Source: Vibrio splendidus (GTDB taxonomy: Bacteria > Pseudomonadota > Gammaproteobacteria > Enterobacterales > Vibrionaceae). Taken from it: 64,000 bases of DNA. Made by a program: the position numbers and the translations under genes. Below the pieces are notes generated by a model. The model was not told the DNA's origin, did not search any database, and saw only the letters and a list, made by a program, of their open reading frames with translations. The DNA is taken from the NCBI RefSeq assembly GCF_024347615.1, contig NZ_AP025509.1, positions 496,001 to 560,000 of the forward strand, in the 5' to 3' direction. Below are positions 62,931 to 64,000 of the stretch, one piece after another; within the stretch, counting starts at the first letter, position 1, and each line of letters opens with the position of its first letter.

Positions 62931-63881
62931 TCAATAGCCGAAAAACTGAGCCCATTGGCACCACACATCTTGTAATCCTAAGCGATCGCCTTTACTAAAC
63001 GAGACCTCATGTCCCGGTTTGGCTTGTGCTAAGCGCGGTAAATCGACTCTGGCGACACATCCAATCTTCGGATAGCCACCAATGGTCTGTCTGTCATTAA
63101 GCAACACGATAGGTTGCCCATCTTGGGGGATTTGAATCGCACCCAAGGCAATGCCTTCTGACAATAGCGAAATATAAGGTGAATCAACCGCTTCACCACT
63201 CAGTCGATAACCCATGCGATTTGAATTTTGGTCAACGTGATATTGTGCGTTATACAAAGTCTCTTTTGCTGACTCGGAGAACAGCTCGCTTTGATAGCCT
63301 TCAATCACTCGCAGGCTCACAGGTAGGTTGTAATTAGGCGTGTATCGAAAGGTGACACTCAACGCTTTAAACGGGCGAGAGAGTTTGTGTTGGGTAAACG
63401 CAATTTGTTGCCCTTGCTGGCATGGCTCTCCATCTTGCGTTAATCCACCAATCTTTTCACGAGTCACCGTAGAACAGCTATCAAGAGTTGATGGAACATC
63501 GAAGCCCCCCTTAACGGCTAAATACGCCCTTAGACCATTTTTAGGCAAACCAAATGAGAGAACTTGCCCCTTAAAAGCTTGAAAAGTACGCCAGTTCGAC
63601 TGTGGTTTGCCATCGAGCTTCGCTTGTAAATCGCCACCACATAATGCCATCTCACAATCAAAATCGATTCGTAACGCGCATTGCCCAAGCGTGATTTCCA
63701 ACGCCGCTTGGTTGACTGGGTTTCCGAGCAGGTGATTGGCCCAGCTATACGAGTAATCATCAACAGGACCACCTTGTGTTAATCCAAGATGAGCAACACC
63801 AAATCGTCCGAAATCTTGAATCAAACTCAACGGGCCGGGTTTAATCACTGTTAGTGTTGGTTTAGCGATTGTATTAACCAT
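62931..63881 (-). CDS. pxpC: 5-oxoprolinase subunit C (biotin-dependent carboxyltransferase family)
   Basis: The 316-aa protein has the PxpC/KipA family signatures (GPLSLIQDFGRFGVAHLGLTQGGPVDDYSYSWANHLLGNPVNQAALEITLGQ, RAYLAVKGGFDVPSTLDSCSTV, GEGIALGAIQIPQDGQPIVLLNDRQTIGGYPKI). With PxpA and PxpB it cleaves 5-oxoproline to glutamate using ATP. GGAG is 8 bases before the ATG at 63881, which overlaps the pxpB stop by 8 bases, showing translational coupling. A GTG at 63896 is an alternative. Confidence 0.92.
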   Translation of the reverse strand: MVNTIAKPTLTVIKPGPLSLIQDFGRFGVAHLGLTQGGPVDDYSYSWANHLLGNPVNQAALEITLGQCALRIDFDCEMALCGGDLQAKLDGKPQSNWRTFQAFKGQVLSFGLPKNGLRAYLAVKGGFDVPSTLDSCSTVTREKIGGLTQDGEPCQQGQQIAFTQHKLSRPFKALSVTFRYTPNYNLPVSLRVIEGYQSELFSESAKETLYNAQYHVDQNSNRMGYRLSGEAVDSPYISLLSEGIALGAIQIPQDGQPIVLLNDRQTIGGYPKIGCVARVDLPRLAQAKPGHEVSFSKGDRLGLQDVWCQWAQFFGY

Positions 63882-64000
63882 TAGCGACATCTCCACTAAT
63901 CTCCATAAGCCTAAGCTCTACAAATTCTTGTTTTGAAATCGCGATGAAACGGACCGCATCACCAACATTAAGTAGAGACAGCGGCGTTTGCGTGGTATCA
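63874..64000 (-). CDS. pxpB: 5-oxoprolinase subunit B (C-terminal end only)
   Basis: The last 41 codons are inside the window (TPLSLLNVGDAVRFIAISKQEFVELR); the rest lies beyond the right edge. The TPLSLLNVGDxVRF motif is the standard end of PxpB/KipI proteins, which form a complex with PxpC. The gene overlaps pxpC by 8 bases in one operon, presumably with pxpA. Confidence 0.85.
   Translation of the reverse strand, partial: DTTQTPLSLLNVGDAVRFIAISKQEFVELRLMEISGDVANG

Overview
This window looks like a Vibrio chromosome segment, probably from the Splendidus clade and probably the second chromosome. The evidence is moderate-to-low GC, many protein families typical of Vibrionaceae (FabV, VolA next to FadL, AcpH, a DUF3389-like protein, a two-adaptor RND pump, several c-di-GMP enzymes), and the volA-fadL pair, which as I recall sits on chromosome 2 of V. 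cholerae. The species is inferred from family resemblance only. I see no rRNA or tRNA genes, no CRISPR array, no prophage and no full insertion sequence. One MITE-like repeat is present.

Layout. 1-9 kb: a CreA fragment, a small lipoprotein, an HD-GYP sensor phosphodiesterase, a HAD phosphatase, a chemoreceptor, a TyrR-type tyrosine transporter locus, acpH and a DEAD-box helicase. 9.8-16 kb: a TetR regulator divergent from a three-gene RND efflux operon with two adaptors. 16-24 kb: an EAL protein, an orphan protein, DUF2164, cytochrome b561-yceI, a FocA channel fused to CBS domains with a divergent LysR gene, a MITE-like element and a YcdZ-like membrane protein. 24-33 kb: a YbjD/OLD nuclease split by an in-frame stop, a 5'-nucleotidase family enzyme, a TerC/Alx gene behind a yybP-ykoY (Mn2+) riboswitch, a DUF1223 protein and a second DEAD-box helicase. 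32-36 kb: an AaeXAB-like efflux operon with a divergent LysR gene. 36-49 kb: PhnA, fadL-volA, a site-2 protease, an M48 lipoprotein protease, menI, sgrR with an EamA transporter, a YjdF-like protein, a 2OG-Fe(II) oxygenase and a J-domain protein. 49-64 kb: a stand-alone PBP2, a PF09818 ATPase, a GAF-GGDEF-EAL protein, fabV, tesA divergent from ybbA-ybbP, a cluster of DnaA-box-like sites, an FAD oxidoreductase and the pxpBC end of a 5-oxoprolinase operon.

Recurring themes are envelope and lipid work (acpH, fadL/volA, fabV, tesA, PBP2, two proteases), small-molecule efflux (RND, FUSC/HlyD, TerC, EamA) and c-di-GMP breakdown (three phosphodiesterase-type proteins and no intact GGDEF signature). 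The most unusual points are the FocA-CBS fusion that keeps a good internal ribosome binding site, the nonsense codon and Asn/Gly/His-rich insert in the OLD nuclease, RNA structure that encloses the ribosome binding sites of the chemoreceptor and acpH genes, and several short tandem-repeat arrays placed just downstream of genes.
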